Below, piece by piece: positions 11,348-21,501 of a DNA stretch of 64,000 nt. Source of the stretch: Calvatia gigantea (Eukaryota; Basidiomycota; Agaricomycetes; Agaricales; Lycoperdaceae); the NCBI GenBank assembly GCA_025093985.1, contig JACAAK010000004.1, forward strand, positions 1,364,001 to 1,428,000, written 5' to 3'. The first letter of the stretch is position 1, and every line of letters begins with the position of its first letter. The translations under genes were made by a program, and so were the position numbers. The notes under the pieces are model-generated. The model worked only from the letters and a program-made list of their open reading frames with translations. It searched no databases and was not told the origin of the DNA.

Positions 11348-12419
11348 CCTGCTGTAAGGTGGCCTTTAAGAGCTTGAATGCCATATAGCATCGGGCAGCC
11401 CTGTGGATTACAGATGCATTCTAGACTGCTCCTACCAGGGCTGCGGAATCATTTGCAGGTCTCATTCCCATCCTAGCTTCATTTACAGAAGCTTGCTACT
11501 AAGTCTGGCTACAGAATTAAGATGTTGTCACCTAATTATTCTCTCAGGGCCCTTATGAGCCCTGAGTATTCTGGGTCTGCTAAGCTGCATGCCCACTCTA
11601 TCAGCCTTATGTCCTTCTACAGTTCACAGGAAGACTAAGGGCTCCTTATTCCAGGCTGATGCCAACCTGGTCAATCTCATCAAGGAATTTAGGCCCATGG
11701 CTTCGATTAATCAACCCAGATACCTGCCTCATGGATTGCCACCCTGACCAGGTGTTGTTCATGGAGGTAAAACTCACTGTAGAGGGTAATATCGATTCTG
11801 TACACATATATACTCTCGATGTGCACCTTAAGGAGTGCAGGGAGGATATCGGGATTGTCCATATAGTGATGGATGCAAGTCTGCTACTGCATGGCAAGTT
11901 CCAGGCAGTTTCTTCTGCCCATGTCTACTGTCGACATGAGTATCTTAGGGAGATCACTCGCATAGCTGGCCGAGTTACAGTGCCTGATGCCAAGCTCATG
12001 GCTATTGCACTTGGCGTTCATTTTGCTCTTAAGCAGGATGATGTCAGGCTTATTCGTGTCTTTACTGACTCTATTGTATCAGCGAAGCTCACAGTTGATC
12101 CATTCATGCACTCCAGGCAGATGCTGTCCCAAGGGGTGTGTGTGGTGCTGAAGCAGTGGCTCTCTGGGGACCCTCAGAAGTGCATTGAATTTCTTGCTGT
12201 TCCTTCCTCCAAGAAGTGGAAGTTCCACCATGCTGTGCACCAGCATGTTACCTTATTTCCTCAAGTCACTTTTGGCCTGAGGCCTTTCACCTCCATTGCC
12301 CACCTCTGCAAAGAGGCAGTCGATCATGCTCTAGAGGAATGGTGCCAGCTGTACTCTATCCTCTCTTATAAGGGGTGCAGTAATATGGATTTGTCCTCCA
12401 GGGTGGATTCAGCACTCTC
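11348..12419 (+). pseudogene. LINE-1b: RT end and RNase H
   Basis: The LINE sequence starts inside the RT connector (the AALKSLNVMQ region) and continues through the RNase H-like domain. In 11659-12468 one sees IVHIVMDASLLLHGKFQAVSS with the first acidic residue, the helix DAKLMAIALGVHFALK (usually DAELMA; the Glu is replaced by Lys), and RVFTDSIVSAKLTV with the next Asp. It is cut at 12419 by the poly-T of a minus-strand LINE. Confidence 0.75.
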
Positions 12420-13168
12420 TTTTTTTATTTTTTTTTATTTTTATATCATGGCTTGCACCAATTTATAACACAGTGCTCGATTGCAGTCTGCATGTAGCAG
12501 AGTACAATCCCCTAACTACAAAGTCTGATGAGTTAGGAGTAATCTACTATTCAAAGATGGCCTAACCCAACCCAAGGAAAAATCCCCCAGACTAGACCAG
12601 ACCACTCCCTACTTGCTAAATCCCCCAGTTTCCCAAAATGCCCATCACACTGTAGAAGACCCAGTTGCCCAGGTCTTGTGGTATACATCCAGTGACACAC
12701 CGCAGCCAGGCGGAGTGTGGCAGCGGTGTCCTAACCATTTCACAACTGGTAGGCCCAGCAGCAACGGCAGCTGAGCACCTGAGAGGGGACAAGTGTAGTC
12801 AGGGGAGCCAGTGCAGAAGGCCCACACTTGGAGCCCCCTGACCCCCAACTTTCCAGCCCAGAGGGTATCTGCCCAAAGCTGAACCTGTAGCAACCCAGAA
12901 GCAAGGGTAGAAACCTGATGTATTATCTATGCCAGGAAAGCAGCAAGCAGGATAAATCCGCCATAATACCCAGGAACCCCACCCTTATTATTTTATTCCT
13001 TCCACCTCCAGCTCACCACAAGTAAGCCTCAGGAAAGGAGAACCACCAGGACACCCGATACCTGCATTATCCAGTCTGAAAGCAAATGCCCCAGGATTTG
13101 CCTCCAGGAAGTCAATCAGCTCACAAATGGTCTGAGGAAGTCTGTCCAGGTCCCTCCTGAGGAGAGGA

Positions 13169-13309
13169 TTTGCTTGTGAACAGTAGTTTACTCTCAACTC
13201 ATCAAACTTTGTAATTGGGGCTTTGTACTTGGCTACACACAGACTGTGATTGGGCACCACATTATAAATTGGCGCAAGCCATGATTTTTAAAAAAAAAAA
13301 AAAAAAAAA
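13169..13309 (+). mobile_element. 141-bp LINE 3'-tail insertion
   Basis: Only the last ~120 bases of the LINE 3' UTR plus an A-tail are present. The insert is flanked by GAGGAGAGGA on both sides (13159-13168 and 13310-13319). This is an extreme 5' truncation made by target-primed reverse transcription. No coding sequence is carried. Confidence 0.9.
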
Positions 13310-13653
13310 GAGGAGAGGACACCAGATGAAGATGTGATAGCGCCCCTCGAGAGCAGCACCACACTGACAGCTAATGCTTTCATTTGGAAAGAACTGCACC
13401 CTGTACGATCCTATTGGGGCATGGCCTGTAATGACACACATGGCCCTCACACAAAGCAAGTTAGAGCTGCTAACATGGGGCAGCCAGGGCCTACCATGAA
13501 GGTAGGTCAGCTTACCCAGAGAATACAGATCCACCCCAGAGGACAAATCCATGTTACTGTACCCCTTATAAGAGGGGGTAGAGTACAGCTGGCACCATTC
13601 CTCTAGAGCGTAATTGACTGCCTCTTTGCAGAGGTGGGCAATGGAGGTGAAAG

Positions 13654-13899
13654 TGTTAAGTGATGATGGGTCAAGTCACTTGACAGGTCAGGGTCCTCTG
13701 AACTATCCCATGCCTCCATAGTGCACCAGTCCCTAGAGTGTGCCAGGAGAGGGAAGTTAAGTCCCAGCCCTGGTAGTATGTATATAACTTACCAGTTCCC
13801 CTAGTAACCAGGCCATGTAGCTCAGTAGTTAGAGCTCCTGATGCAATTCCAGGTGGTCCCAGGTTCAATCCCTGGCATGGTCACTTTTCTGTCCTAATA
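13654..13899 (+). mobile_element. 246-bp LTR-like element with tRNA-like gene (copy 2)
   Basis: It has the same length and ends as 9524-9769 (TGTTAAGTGATG to TCCTAATA). It is flanked by GAAAG (13649-13653 and 13900-13904), an independent 5-bp target duplication inside minus-strand LINE-2. The two copies differ mostly by C/T or G/A changes. Confidence 0.8.
13811..13883 (+). tRNA. tRNA-like sequence, copy 2
   Basis: This is the same cloverleaf as at 9681. Here the acceptor GGCCATG pairs completely with CATGGTC (one G-U). The anticodon stem starts CCTGA, pairing four of five positions with CCAGG. The T arm CCAGG-TTCAATC-CCTGG is perfect and CTTTT follows. GGTTCAATCC is probably GGTTCGATCC with the CpG decayed. 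Confidence 0.7.
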
Positions 13900-13947
13900 G
13901 AAAGGCCTTAGGCTGAAAGCAACTTGAGGAAATGAGGTAACATACTG

Positions 13948-14032
13948 TCCACTGGCATGTTACCTTGTTCTCTCAGGTTGCTTATGGCCTGAGGCCATTC
14001 ACTTCTATTGCCCGCCTGTGTAAAGAGGCGGT
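13948..14032 (+). mobile_element. LINE-B, left fragment
   Basis: This is the 5'-truncated start of a plus-strand LINE (end of the RNase H coding region, near LRPFTSIARLCKEA). It is inserted in LINE-2 with the 17-bp target duplication AATGAGGTAACATACTG (13931-13947 and 33513-33529). It breaks off at GCGGT (14028-14032) and resumes at 32360 with GCGGT, which is the target duplication of element C. Confidence 0.85.
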
Positions 14033-14823
14033 AAAGAGGCAGAAATAGAAATACTAAATGTGATATGGATGTTCGGCTTAGATTAAGCTGACAGAATAGA
14101 TTTTTAAAGATTTCTGCACAAGGCAAGTTCGTGGGGAGGCAATCTGACAATATGAGGGACAATTCCACAAAATAACGCGAATCAACGACGCGTGGAGAAC
14201 ACTAGAATAGCTAACTACCTTCGCTAAGAAGAGTAAAGCCAAGTTACACTGTAAAAAGTGCGACTCGTGTCCTTTATCCAAGAAGTTAACAAGACACAGA
14301 ACCTCAGGTACTCCCTAAGCTTCACCCTTATCAAGTTAACGACCAGAAGCGCACTGTCCTACACTTGTGATACGCCAAGTACCAGGGTGTAGCGATGCAA
14401 TACGCTCTTAATCTAAGCTCACTTCACGAGTAAGCCCGAGGTCTTCTTCTTAGATCAAAAGGTCTCAATCCTAGCTCAAGTCACTTAGTCTAGTTAATCT
14501 CGAAAGAACTTATTACTTTGCTTCACTCAGGCACAATAGATCGCTTTTCACTGCGCTCTGAAGGCTGGGCAATGGCTAGTAGGTTCCTTGCCACGTCCGA
14601 CACCTCAGAGGGGGTTTATATATTATTTGGGTGCTCGTTATGACAAGACAATGATTACACAACTAGGAACATATTATCAAGCAAGGTACAAACCGGTAGA
14701 TTAGATCGCGCGCCAAGAGAGCCGCAACCTGTTAGATTAGTGAAACATTGGAAATACAGAAGGATTCTGGGTATCCGTTTGTTCCGGGCTATGTTTTAGC
14801 CTGTTCTCTGGGTCTGCATTCTT
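14033..14823 (-). repeat. Probable remainder of the element C 3' LTR
   Basis: These 791 bases lie between the target duplication and the part of the LTR repeated at 31845. They share the recurring TTAGATTA/TAATCTAA 8-mer (14078, 14409, 14732). The simplest reading is an LTR of about 1.3 kb whose matching part in the other LTR is lost in the scrambled block. I found no copy of it in the window. The left end lacks a clear TG; TGTGATATGG at 14059 is a possible terminus, leaving 26 unexplained bases. No gene seen. Confidence 0.45.
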
Positions 14824-15338
14824 CTCTAAATATGTAGAACATCTAAGATTTCGGATGTCGCGTGAACTGTTCTCCTACGTGTCCCCGTAGATTGTATGCG
14901 AACGCGTCCATACGTGTCATTAGTGCTGAGTGATGTTCGTTAATCTAACAACGGTGGCATTTCCTTGTGAACACGCTGATCAGCCTTTTAGATTAAGCAC
15001 GTCGGACTTATTTCTCGAGTCTAGACTCATTGGAGGGGTCCCGTAGCTCTGTATAGATGCATTGGAATGGTTTTACCGCCTGGTCCGGCCAGAATCACGA
15101 CTGGTCATATGGTACACTGTTAGAATTGCTTTTTGTTAAGCACAGTGGTCATCCCGTAGCCGCTGCTATCCGTCATCAATGGTCATAGTGTTCTACAGTG
15201 ATCGAGTACTCTTTTATTATACTGTTGGGCTCTTAGATTAGGTCGTACTACTACAGGAAGGTTCGATGCAATCGTTAGATTAGGCTTGTATGCCTTAGAT
15301 TAGCGATTTTCATGTGTGAAAACGGCTTTGCCGTTACA
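14824..15338 (-). repeat. Element C LTR, 515-bp repeated part (3' LTR on minus strand)
   Basis: It matches 31845-32359 without gaps. I see seven differences, every one at a CpG site. On the minus strand it starts TGTAACGGCAAAGCCGTT, a small hairpin. It contains five copies of TTAGATTA/TAATCTAA (14941, 14988, 15233, 15275, 15295). Confidence 0.85.
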
Positions 15339-15350
15339 TCTCCCCCTCAC
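15339..15350 (-). promoter_or_regulatory. Polypurine tract of element C
   Basis: Read on the minus strand, GTGAGGGGGAGA directly abuts the LTR start TGTAACGG. This is where a plus-strand-priming polypurine tract is expected and it fixes the LTR boundary and element orientation. Confidence 0.8.
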
Positions 15351-15789
15351 TATAGATGACTGCCCTCAGTCCTCCGTTAAGTCTGACATGATCATTAAGC
15401 AACAACTTTGCTTTCTCTCTGTTTGCTGATCTTTAAGCGTGCACAGAAGCGCCGGGCTCAATCAACTAGAAGTATTTTTATGCTTCACAGTGAAGTCTTC
15501 GAGGGATGATCTGATTTCACCCTCTTCGACGTCGAGTTCTCCTTTCGGTAACCCTATCGCCGTTAGCGGCTAATGCTTCTCGCAGCTGATATCCGCTGTT
15601 GCTATCTTAAGCCTTTCATGGCTGCCTGTTATTCTAAACATTTTTATATGTTTTGTGTGTATCTTAGATACATTCCTCTCGCTAAGTACGATACCGGGTT
15701 GTAGAACCTCGCTCATCTGTTTTGGACCGTGAGATTAAGAACCCGGCCTTATCACGTTGCGTTAGCTTAACCTTCCCTCGATCGTGCGG

Positions 15790-15796
15790 TATATAA
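15790..15796 (+). promoter_or_regulatory. TATA box of antisense gene 1
   Basis: TATATAA lies about 50 bases before the ATG at 15844, followed by a pyrimidine-rich stretch. This supports independent plus-strand transcription of the antisense module. Confidence 0.55.
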
Positions 15797-15843
15797 GAAC
15801 GGCACACGTTTTTTCTTCCTAGTTTCATACATCTATCATCGTT

Positions 15844-18066
15844 ATGGCTGCCCCGCACGATTCCAACGCAAATCTGGTCACTCCGGCCTCCATTCGCAAC
15901 AGTCTGGTGGCTCGTGGATTCGAAGGAGAGGAGTTGGAGAACCGAGTTGCAGAAATGGTGGACATGCTGTGTCCAGGGTGGACGGGTACGCCCCTTTTTT
16001 CTTCTCTGGTGTTCAGTGTGCTAATCTCCGCCTCTAATCTCAGGCGGACCACTACGAGCACCCATGCCACTTATCCGGCCAACGCTCTCATTTATCGCGC
16101 CGGCCCCCACCGTTGGTCTCCAACAGAACGAAACATTTACGTTCCCTCCCGTTCAGACCTCCTTCGATGCTCCCGGGCCTTCGCTTAGGCCACAGCCCGT
16201 TATCTACCACCCAGGAACCGGTGCCCGTATTCCTCCAGGCATGCAGGCCGTGACGCTACTGCCAACACCTATTGGTACTTTTCTTTTTTTTACTCTATCT
16301 TGTTATTCCTGAGCTGACTTGTGATCTCAGCTGCAACTCAGTCATTGCCGTCTTCTTCTAAGCCAAAGAAGTCCCGGAAACGTGCCGGGAAGGCACGTCA
16401 TTCATCTACTTTTAACTGTATTTCTTGTTTGACCATTTATCTAACAGAACCTTGATGTTCCGACCCCAATTTCGGCAGGTCCGTCTGCCTCTACTGACCC
16501 TCCAACGTCTTCCATGGCGACGGGAGGATCTATTGCAACCAGCCGGCCTTCGCGCATAGCTGCTCCCAAGACTCCCGGTGCCCTTGTCGACGTAAGTCAT
16601 TTGATTTATGACCGTTTTTATCTTAATCTAATTTCATTCATCTAGCCCGCGGCCGCTCGTCTTGCCTTGTTGGCCACTCAGGCAAAGGCACAGGCTCGGA
16701 CTCGTCAATGAGCTACAAACGCGTCACTGGATGACGCCCCACCCAAGAAACGTGCTCGCGAGGCCGTCACGTCGGCCAGGAAGACTCTCACCGCTCCTGC
16801 CCTCTCCGCGTCGTCGTCTGTCTCTACGACGAATTCCTCCAAACCGAAACCTCGCCGGGTGATCCTGAAGATCCCCGTCAGGGAAGAGACAGTAACTGCC
16901 CTCCCCGAGGCCCTTCCGGAGACAATCCGTCCCGCTTCTTCGCCGGTGGGAGAGATTGACGTCGAGGAGGTTGAAGAACCCCCCAGGAACGTTCCGGAGC
17001 CTGCAGAGCCCCGAACCCGTCATCTCCGTAAGTCTCTTTTCGTCAAATCTTGTCTTTCTTTGCTAATCTAACAGGTGCTGCTCGTCGTACGGACGAGGAC
17101 CTCGTTGAGGAGTGCGGCTTGAAGGTGGCCGCCTCCTTCTTTTCTGACGTTGGGCCAGCGTTCTCGCTGCTCAACGCTGAGCCTTATGTGAGTGTTTTTC
17201 ATACAAGGTACACCTTAATCTAACACTTTTCTAGGGCAGCGCTGGACAGCTTCAGTGCCTAAACTGCATGAAGCTGTTCTCACCTGACTGCACTCCCGGT
17301 GGCAAGGACCAGGATGGCAAAACTCGCAAGTGCAAGCAATGCCTTGCCCAGAATGCCGCCCACTGTTCGGATACCAAGCCGGCACCTCTCCTTCAGTACC
17401 AGGCTGAAGGTGCTCGACTTCGCTCCCTGACCAGCGACCACTGTAAGTCATTTTTATTCTCTTATCTACATAAGTGGTTATGTTGGCTGACCAACACTAT
17501 TTCTTGTTAATCTAGACCTCGCCGACCGATTCCGGAACCTGACGGCGGCCCACGCTCAAGTTTTCGGGCTCGAAACTTTCCTGGACATGGCTTATGCGAA
17601 CTACCATGCCCTCGTCTACTCGTTTGTGAAGGACATCCAGATCGCGTGTCAACTTCACGGTCGCGAGTCCTCCTTCTGGGTTGAGTCCGGGCTCTGCAAG
17701 ACCCAAAGCGACGCCTCTGACCTGTTCGCCTTCGTCGACGGATTCCTCGACGAAGTCCATGCTTCGGAAGATCCCGATCTCGCTCGCCGGTCTTACTTCG
17801 CTCACGGCCGTTTCCTCAACGTGCTGTCTGGTTTGCGCGGGGAGGCACCCAGGACATGGCCTGGCATGCCTCCTACCCCGTCCTTCGCTTCGAAACACGC
17901 CGACTTCACCGATCCCCCCGTCCCTCGTGTCAAGAAGGCCCGCTCCGCCAAATCTAAGGGGAAACAGCGAGCAGCATCGCCCTCTCCTTCCTCGAGCCTG
18001 CCTATCAGCGAGGAGGAGTTCAATTCCGGGGACGACGTGGCGGCGTCTTCTGATTACGAATCCTGA
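15844..18066 (+). CDS. Antisense gene 1: Cys-cluster protein with basic NLS-like motifs, one TGA
   Basis: I do not recognise the family. Eight exons are predicted: 15844-15985, 16044-16274, 16331-16396, 16479-16591, 16646-17027, 17075-17187, 17235-17442, 17516-18066. They total 1,806 bases and stay in frame to the TGA at 18064. All introns are GT-AG; the 16479 acceptor is the least sure. One in-frame TGA at 16709-16711 probably replaces CGA, so this copy may be dead. The product (~601 aa) has basic motifs KPKKSRKRAGK and PPKKRAREA, a Cys/His cluster in exon 7 (C-x2-C, C, C-x2-C, H-C) and a Ser-rich acidic tail. It lies tail-on toward the minus-strand pol, inside the LTR element. Suggested role: nuclear DNA- or chromatin-associated protein (inference). 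Confidence 0.7.
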
Positions 18067-18724
18067 GGTTCGTGCGGCGTTTTTTCTTGTCATATCTCGA
18101 GAGTCTTCGGAGTAGATACATTACCGTAGTAGTGTATTCCGCTCCCCCAACATCTTGCTAGGTATCTAGGTACATCCTACTTAGATATATGTTTTTTCTT
18201 TAGTCTTTCTGCATCTTTGGGTGATACCCTGGATGCTCAATTCAATCTGCTTGTGCGCGTTTTTGTGTGAATCCATAAATCTTAAATTTTTCCAGAAGTA
18301 AGTGTGTGGATTCGCCAAAATTTTGTACCATTGCACATATATTGCACGTCTAGTCAAATCTAAGTCTCTGCAGTACACACTCCCCCCCACTAAAACGGAC
18401 GGGTGCCCTCACCCTTATGCTATCCATTTCAGAGACGTGTGAGAGGTGTCGCTATGGTATGACCTATTTCAAATCTCGGCGACTTTTTGCAATTTCAAAA
18501 CGTCGCGGCTCTCATCGTTCAAAATTCGCCAAAAGCAGCCGAATTTTTCATTCTTATCTTACACAGGTTTTTCCGCTAATCTCAAGGTCTTTTTCACCGG
18601 CAGTTTGTGCCGTATTTCTAGATAGACCCTTTTTTGATGTAGCTACATATAATCTAAACACAGGGAACTTGTACCTCAGTTCTCCTTGCTGTATATCTCG
18701 CTAGGATCTCTTGTCATTCTCTTC
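18067..18724. other. Spacer between antisense genes 1 and 2
   Basis: There is no gene. It holds the presumed 3' end of gene 1 and the promoter of gene 2. A TATA-like ACATATAAT lies at about 18645 and overlaps one TAATCTAA motif (18650). Small open frames here have no coding character. Confidence 0.5.
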
Positions 18725-20063
18725 ATGTCTGCTGATACTGTTAACGCTCGTATTGAGCTAGACGATGCGATTAGTACCTTCCAGCACCGATTGCAACGTT
18801 TTCAGCATCAGGAGAGCACACAGGCTTCCATATTTAATGCTTTGAACGACGCTACTGCCCCAGCCGTAAGTCTTAGATTAGCACCTTCGACCATTGTTGT
18901 CGACAGCTAACATGTCTATCCTTTCAGTCTCAGTTCCTTCGTCAACTTTCAGGCGATGCTGCTGGTTTAGAAGACGAGAAGAACGTTAATCTCGTTTTCC
19001 GCGCTCGCAAGATCTTTGAGACCTGGCAGAATGAACATGACAAGGCTTTCAAGATGCTAGAAGTCTACAAGAAACTTCAAGACTTCTGTGCTCAGTACCA
19101 GCGCTCCAAAGCTAAAGCTAAGTCAAGTTCATCTGGACCAGCAAGCCCTGCCGCAACTCCCGCGTCTACGACGACTACTACTGGCTCAGGTCCTCCGACC
19201 AAAAAAGTGCGCAAAATCTTTAATCTAAGTCGATCCGTTGTTATCTCAATAATGTCCGCTAGCGTCGTCGCAGTAAGCAAGTCATTTCGCCCGAGACCGT
19301 TGACGACTCTGACAAAGAGGAGACATCGAGGACCGTAAGTTATTCTGATATCTCCTATTGCCTTAATCTAACATTGTTTTCGCCACAGGAGACCATGCAA
19401 GTTGATGATTCTGGCCCTCCAGGAACAGCCGTATCCCCTGATGACGACCGAACCAGTAGCACCATGGTGCTCGAGCCTCAAATCGTCACTACCGCTGTTA
19501 ACCAGGTGAATCATTCTTTCTCCTGTCGCCGCAGCACATCGTTCTCAGCTGTGGTTCGTCTTGCTTTCTTCATTAATCTTGGTTAGCTATTGCTAAGACT
19601 CATTAATCTACGCTTGCAGGAGACAGCTGTGGCTGATACTCGTGCTGAGACGGTGTGTATACCTTATGCCTTTGTGCCTGGCTTAGATATCAGCAGTAGC
19701 GCTTATAAGCGAGCCATACAGCTTACTACCGGTGCGAAGCATGTTCATTTTTCGCCTTCCACTCCGGAACAAGGTCAGCTTTTCAGAACACCTTAGTGCG
19801 TCCTAGCTGATAACCAAATTCCATAAGTTGTGGCTCTAGCAAAGGTCATTGAGCCGTTGACTCTCAAGAATCGCGAGCTCTATGCTCACTATGTCACTTG
19901 TTGCGAGAGCGCCGTGCTTCAGACTGGTCTCCTTGGTACCAGCTCCGAGTTAATCTCAGCAGCCCAGGCATTGGAAGCCGCTGCTCGCCGCTATGAAGTC
20001 TTAGCTAAACAGCAGGAACATCTCTTTGTTCAGTTAGAGAAGTTATCCGGCCATTCTGCTTAG
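18725..20063 (+). CDS. Antisense gene 2: intact six-exon protein, unknown
   Basis: I do not recognise it. Exons 18725-18865, 18928-19206, 19263-19334, 19389-19505, 19620-19773 and 19828-20063 sum to 999 bases and encode 332 aa with no stop; every intron is GT-AG. The N-terminal half is helical and heptad-like (LDDAISTFQHRLQRFQ, then VYKKLQDFCAQYQRSKAKAK). A Ser/Thr/Pro linker leads to a basic cluster (TKK joined to RRRSK across an intron), then an acidic region and a C-terminal helix (EKLSGHSA). It ends 116 bases before the end of pol, tail to tail. It could be a nuclear coiled-coil partner of gene 1 (inference). That it stays open while pol is broken is notable. Confidence 0.75.
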
Positions 20064-20179
20064 ATTACCTCTAGCATTCTTCAATCACCCATTTTTACTT
20101 AGATAGTTTTTACCCTCAGTTTGTACGCGTTCACGCAAACAGAGTTTTCTATCTTATGATGAAATTCGGTGTGATCGCG

Positions 20180-21501
20180 TCAGTTCTCGATGTCTGAGTC
20201 TGTTAGCTTTGCCTCTGACTCATCTTCCATGATTAATCTATCCAAACTGTCCTTAGATAGATCAATTAAATGTTCGATTTTCTCGTCCAGTGTTAGCTTA
20301 GACCATGCTAAGTAAGGTATTACTCTAAAAGCTGCGACCTTATTTTGCCACACGGATCCGTCCAGTTCTGCTAAGATATACGCGCCACCTTTAAGTCGCT
20401 GAATCACTACCATAGGTCCTAGATACCTTGGCTTCATTTTGCGATCCGCTGACATTTGTATGGCTGAATTCTTAACTAAGACTAACGATCCCGGCTTTAG
20501 GTCAAAGTCTTTTATCTTATATTTCATTTCTTCTTCTAGTTTTAAAGCCCTATTTAACTTTTCGTTAGATAGATGTTTTTGCATTTCATCTATGTGGTCT
20601 ACGTGTTTAGCTAAGGCCAGTGCTCGTAGACCGATAAGTTCTTCTGTAGATAGGAAACGTTCTGGGTATTTAACTAACCAGGTTGCTTCTATTATATCTA
20701 ATGGTAACGTTGGGTGCGCTCCCGTTGCCATGAAGTAAGGCGAACATCCCGTACCCTTTCTTATTGTTATTCTATCAGCCCACATTACATGGTGGAGATA
20801 CCAGTACCATTTTCTGACATTGCCATTTGTGGCCTTATACAGCATTTGTCTAACATCCCAGTGGGGTCTTTCTATTGTCCCGTTAGCTTGTGAGTTGTAG
20901 GGAGAGATAGTGACTCCTTTAATCCCATACTTCTCAGCTAACCAGCCAACTGCTTTCTTAAATGGCGAGCCATTATCCGTGACAATCTTCACAAGACTTC
21001 CCCATCTGCAGACGATATCTTCGAAAAGCCATTGTCCGATAGACTTGGCGTTCTCTTTTCTTAAGGCTCTGGCTTCCATCCAGGATGAAAGTCCACATCG
21101 GCCGTGGACAATATAACTACAACTGTTTGACGGCGGAGTCATACTGTATGTATTGTATCTGCATGTAAGATTTGGAAAAGCAACGGAGTATGCGTCACTA
21201 CCGGTGGCAATTCTAATGCCATCTTCTGTCTAACCTGACACAGGTGACATGTCTTCACATACCATGCTATGTCGCCCTCCATTTCTGGCCACCAGAACCT
21301 CTGAGCTATGAGCTTTGTGGTCGCGTACGCTCCTCTGTGCCCTAGCTTATCATGACAAGTTTTCATAATTCTCATCCGATGTTCTTTAGCTAAGACGAGT
21401 GCAGGGTTTCCACCACTCGCAGACTTCCTGTATAAGCGACCGTCGTCGTCTAGCCAAAAGTGTGAGGCAGCCCTCACAAATTTAGCTTGATCGGCGTCCA
21501 T
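20180..21501 (-). pseudogene. pol: Element C integrase
   Basis: The H2C2 zinc-binding domain is at the right (CHDKLGHRGAYATTK, then CHLCQ). The catalytic core has ILHADTIH (first Asp), IVTDNGSPF (second Asp) and [12 protein letters not shown] (Glu). A C-terminal tail follows with [12 protein letters not shown] and a long acidic end. Integrase would join element cDNA to the genome with 5-bp staggering, matching the GCGGT duplication. A small frameshift near 21140 separates the first Asp from the rest; otherwise the protein is well preserved. Confidence 0.9.

Larger units (their letters stand above)
12420..13947 (-). mobile_element. LINE-2 (minus), 3' half
   Basis: Reading leftward from 13947 are the RNase H end, the zinc knuckle (CQCGAALEGRYHIFIWC, about 13320-13390), the C-terminal ICELIDFLEANPGAFAF segment (about 13050-13150), roughly 500 bases of 3' UTR, and an A-tail seen as poly-T at 12420-12444. 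LINE-2 resumes at 33513-33850 and at 36955-37158, because LINE-B and LINE-3 inserted into it. It also holds a short LINE tail (13169-13309) and the second 246-bp element. Confidence 0.85.

Noticed and set aside
17512..18093. 193-codon minus-strand open frame opposite gene 1
   Set aside because: It is the mirror of the last exon of gene 1; the plus strand has consistent splice sites, NLS-like motifs and a proper stop.
15844..20063. Antisense genes as ordinary host genes between two unrelated insertions
   Set aside because: They lie between the polypurine tract/LTR and the integrase of one element bounded by a single target duplication and share the element's 8-mer. Kept as the main alternative but judged less likely.
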